From: Dipteris shenzhenensis
Taxonomy: Eukaryota > Polypodiophyta > Polypodiopsida > Gleicheniales
DNA: 64,000 nt
Reading direction: 5' to 3' (one strand)
Assembly (NCBI GenBank): GCA_047967505.1
Contig: CM106538.1
Shown piece after piece: positions 61,696 to 64,000 of this stretch. The notes under the pieces are model-generated. The model worked only from the letters and a program-made list of their open reading frames with translations. It was not told the DNA's origin and ran no database searches. Numbering within the stretch: position 1 is the first letter of the stretch; the number at the start of each line of letters is the position of its first letter. The position numbers and the translations under genes are program-made.

Positions 61696-62099
61696 AAATT
61701 AGGTTTTTAAAAATCATCTTTGGAAAAAAAGAGATTAAAGTTATTTTTTTAAATTAGAGCTATTTTTATTGAAATAAAAAACGTTTAAATCTTAGTTTAT
61801 AGGAATAATTATAAAATATTTTTAAAATTAAAATGCATTTGAAAGTTTTTTTAAATGATTTTTGGAATTACGTAATTATTTATTTAAAATGAGAAAATGT
61901 AAATATTTTGTTTTTAAAATCATCTTTTAAAAAAGAGATTAAAGTTTAAATTAGTGCTATTTTTATTAATATAAAGAAACGTTTAAATTTTAGTTTATAG
62001 GAATAATTATAAAATATTTCTAAATCTAAAATGCATTTTAAAGTTTTTTTAATTATTTTTGGAATTATTTTTAGTCTTCAAAACCATCTTTTAAAAAAT

Positions 62100-63059
62100 C
62101 ATCGTTTATGTGGAATATTATAGATTATATAGTTGGTTAAGAGTTGTTTCATAATTTAGGTAGAGTAAGTAGGCTGTATAAAACACCACATGGGCATTAT
62201 CCCTAAAACACCACACCACATGGGCAAAGACCCCAACACTAGAGTGGTTAGATGCATAAGCATATGGCTAATTGGATCTTGTAAATGCACCAGTGCATCG
62301 AAAACACATACGTAATTTATGATTGTCCAAAGGTCTCCTCTCTCCCCAAGCATGAGAACCAAGTGATGATCTATAGGAATGGCCACTAGTTGAGGTGGAT
62401 TGCCCAACCAAAATAGATAATATTGAAAAGGCTTAATTATTTTCTCAAAGTTCTCGCTTTAAAAGGTCTGTAGTGTGAACCCGCTCTCTTTTTTAATGTG
62501 TATAGTCCGAGAAATACTAGATGCGCCTTGCTTGTGTATCGTTCAAAGTAATGTATTAGGTATCCTTCTATCTCCTCCATATCTATTGCAAACCCAAGGC
62601 AGTAAAGCATTCAAAGAAGGTCTTATTAACCAAACCTCTCCACTATCTGTCCTTAGTATAGGGGCCATAAGTGGACAATGTGGTCCTTACACCACATGTG
62701 GAAAAGTTTCATATTGGATAAAAAGTGAAAAAAGGGAAACATATAAGGAAAAAATATTTGAGACATGTAAGTTTAAAAATGCAACAACTAGAGTTTGAAA
62801 AAATTCTAATCAAAATTAAGAATTATTAATAATATTGATTAATATTGAGCCACACATTTGGCCCATCTATCGGTAGGTGCATAGGATGATCCCAACGACA
62901 TCCTACCTCATCAAGGAGTACGTACAAATAGTTTTCATTATGTAAATAGATTATAAGTCATATTGAATAGAATATTATTTTCATTACCCAAATAGAATAT
63001 TAATTTCCATGTGTTTTTTTTGTGCATGCGCCAGCCAGCGCACAGGTTCTAGCACCACT
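62100..63059. other. No gene recognised; includes a dispersed repeat piece
   Basis: 62705-62860 matches the 56.2-58.1-kb repeat unit (ttggataaaaagtgaaaa, atgcaacaactagagtttga). The 107-codon ORF at 62475-62798 runs into this repeat and has no motif. Confidence 0.5.
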
Positions 63060-63660
63060 ATTCGTATGTAGATAGAGATGCTGAGAGCTGAGATGAGGGC
63101 ACTGCAGGATGCTAGGGCACCCCCTCACTTGGTTGCGAGTCTGGATTCAGTTATTGAGGCTCTGGGTCGATTGGACACAGTTGAGGACGTTGTGGATAGC
63201 TTTCAGGCACAGGCTGAGGCGGAGATCACTGGATTGGAGAGCCATTCGACAGTTGTTTGAGTGTGAGTCACATCACAGGCAGGCCTTGGAGGATATGTTT
63301 TGGGATGGTCACACCGAGGCGATGCGACCACGATGATCAGGGCTCCCCTTGCATATTTTACGTTGTAGGCACCCCATCATAGTAGCACACATTTATCCGA
63401 GATATCTCGCTGCGAATGGTGGTCGATTGCCTCACAACCGTCAGATAGCCAGGTCGTTTGCCAATGCAGCTATACGCTGAGTTTGTGCTTGGTCATCGGG
63501 TGGACTACCTTAGTACTCGTCCAGGAGCGGGACATGGTAGGATGGGGCGTCAGGAGCGTCAAATTGCAGGTGTTCGGCGTTGAGGCGAGGCACCAGAGTT
63601 GCACACCATCCCTGCACTGGCATTGCGAGCAGTGGGAGGATAGATTAGGGGGGATGTTCA
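63060..63660 (+). pseudogene. Decayed coding region upstream of a coiled-coil exon
   Basis: The plus strand gives MLRAEMRALQDARAPPHLVA, SLDSVIEALGRLDTVEDVVD (63078-63257), then in shifted frames HIYPRYLAANGGRLPHNRQI, EFVLGHRVDYLSTRPGAG and APELHTIPALALRAVGG. Composition is that of a normal protein, with frame changes and stops between blocks. I do not recognise the family; a transposon-encoded or plant-mobile-domain-like protein is possible but unproven. It may be the continuation of the gene that starts at 60232. Confidence 0.35.
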
Positions 63661-63664
63661 TTTA

Positions 63665-64000
63665 GTGGCATCATCCTTGCAGCACATGGTCTCTGCCCTA
63701 TCAAGATCTATTGCGATTCCACCTCCCCCACCTCGATCATCGATGGAGCCTCCCACATCTACACCACCTCCCACATCTACGCCGCCTCAGCACGAGTTGG
63801 AGGCTCGAGACACACGGATTGCAGAGTTGGAGGCATTGTTGGCCGAGTCTAGGGATGAGGTTAGTTATTTTGATTATGTTAGTTTATTTTTTTGTAGCGT
63901 GTTTTGAACTGAAGTTTTTTGGTTAATTCTCACCATGTACGCGACATGTTTGCATTGCAGGCACATCTATTGCATCAGGAGATGGAGTCTCGGGTACGAC
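63665..64000 (+). CDS. Putative coiled-coil protein exons, running off the window
   Basis: The open frame 63665-63859 reads MASSLQHMVSALSRSIAIPP, a Pro-rich linker, then HELEARDTRIAELEALLAES RDE. At 63860 GTTAGT is a donor, and tttgcattgcag at 63949-63960 is an acceptor. The next exon, AHLLHQEMESRVR from 63961, continues the heptad pattern in phase 0. The 101-bp intron is plant-like. The true start of this exon is unknown because the preceding region is broken; no function can be assigned from the coiled coil. Confidence 0.45.

Overview
The window is nuclear DNA of a land plant with a repeat-rich genome. The evidence is one complete intron-containing gene with GT-AG introns (a thermospermine/spermidine-synthase-family gene, ACL5-like), plant-type Ty1/copia, Ty3/gypsy and LINE remnants, LTR elements primed by initiator-Met-type and GGCACCATTGTCGGGG-type binding sites, and many long CT/GA, GT and GTGTGC microsatellites. 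The ACL5-like protein keeps wording such as [14 protein letters not shown] that I associate with mosses, ferns and lycophytes, so a fern or other seedless vascular plant is a reasonable guess, but the species cannot be read from the sequence.

Layout. 1-9.6 kb: decayed retrotransposon pieces (gypsy integrase end, copia RT, gypsy gag-protease and RT), a near-identical 0.96-kb direct repeat (1-962 and 8616-9581), and a broken minus-strand Rep-like gene at 6.7-7.2 kb. 9.6-19.5 kb: a nest of minus-strand gypsy-type elements. A long pol (RT, RNase H, integrase) runs from about 18 kb down to 12.6 kb and is followed by an aspartic-protease ORF in an unusual position. It is interrupted at 14797-17029 by a young, complete, pol-less LTR element with PBS, PPT, a 5-bp target duplication and a zinc-knuckle ORF (TR-GAG type). 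19.5-23 kb: an LTR-like stretch, then a region bounded by a 35-bp inverted repeat that holds CT-rich and GA-rich minisatellite arms and an unassigned minus-strand reading frame. 23-28 kb: no recognised gene, many local duplications.

28.2-31.4 kb: the ACL5-like gene, minus strand, ten exons, 386 codons, with a TATA-like box and a GC-rich upstream kilobase. 33-35 kb: LINE fragments and a 226-bp MITE. 35-46 kb: mostly unassigned sequence, CT microsatellites, a transposase-like relic (37.6-38.4 kb) and copia integrase and RNase H remnants. 48.7-51.2 kb: copia RT remnant carrying a 1.6-kb hAT-like nonautonomous insertion with 8-bp target duplication; the insertion contains a minisatellite and a 144-bp near-perfect foldback. 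51-59 kb: microsatellites and a 0.6-0.95-kb repeat family.

59.4-64 kb is the most unusual part. About sixteen copies of the palindrome TACCTCGATCGAGGTA lie just upstream of a plant-style core promoter (telo-box, TATA) and a seven-codon first exon ending at a GT donor. This is followed by four tandem 362-bp AT-rich repeats and then a decayed-to-open coding region with a coiled coil that runs off the window. This may be the regulatory end of a large transposon or of a host gene; the sequence alone does not decide.

Apart from the ACL5-like gene, I found no intact conventional gene, no tRNA or rRNA and no CRISPR.
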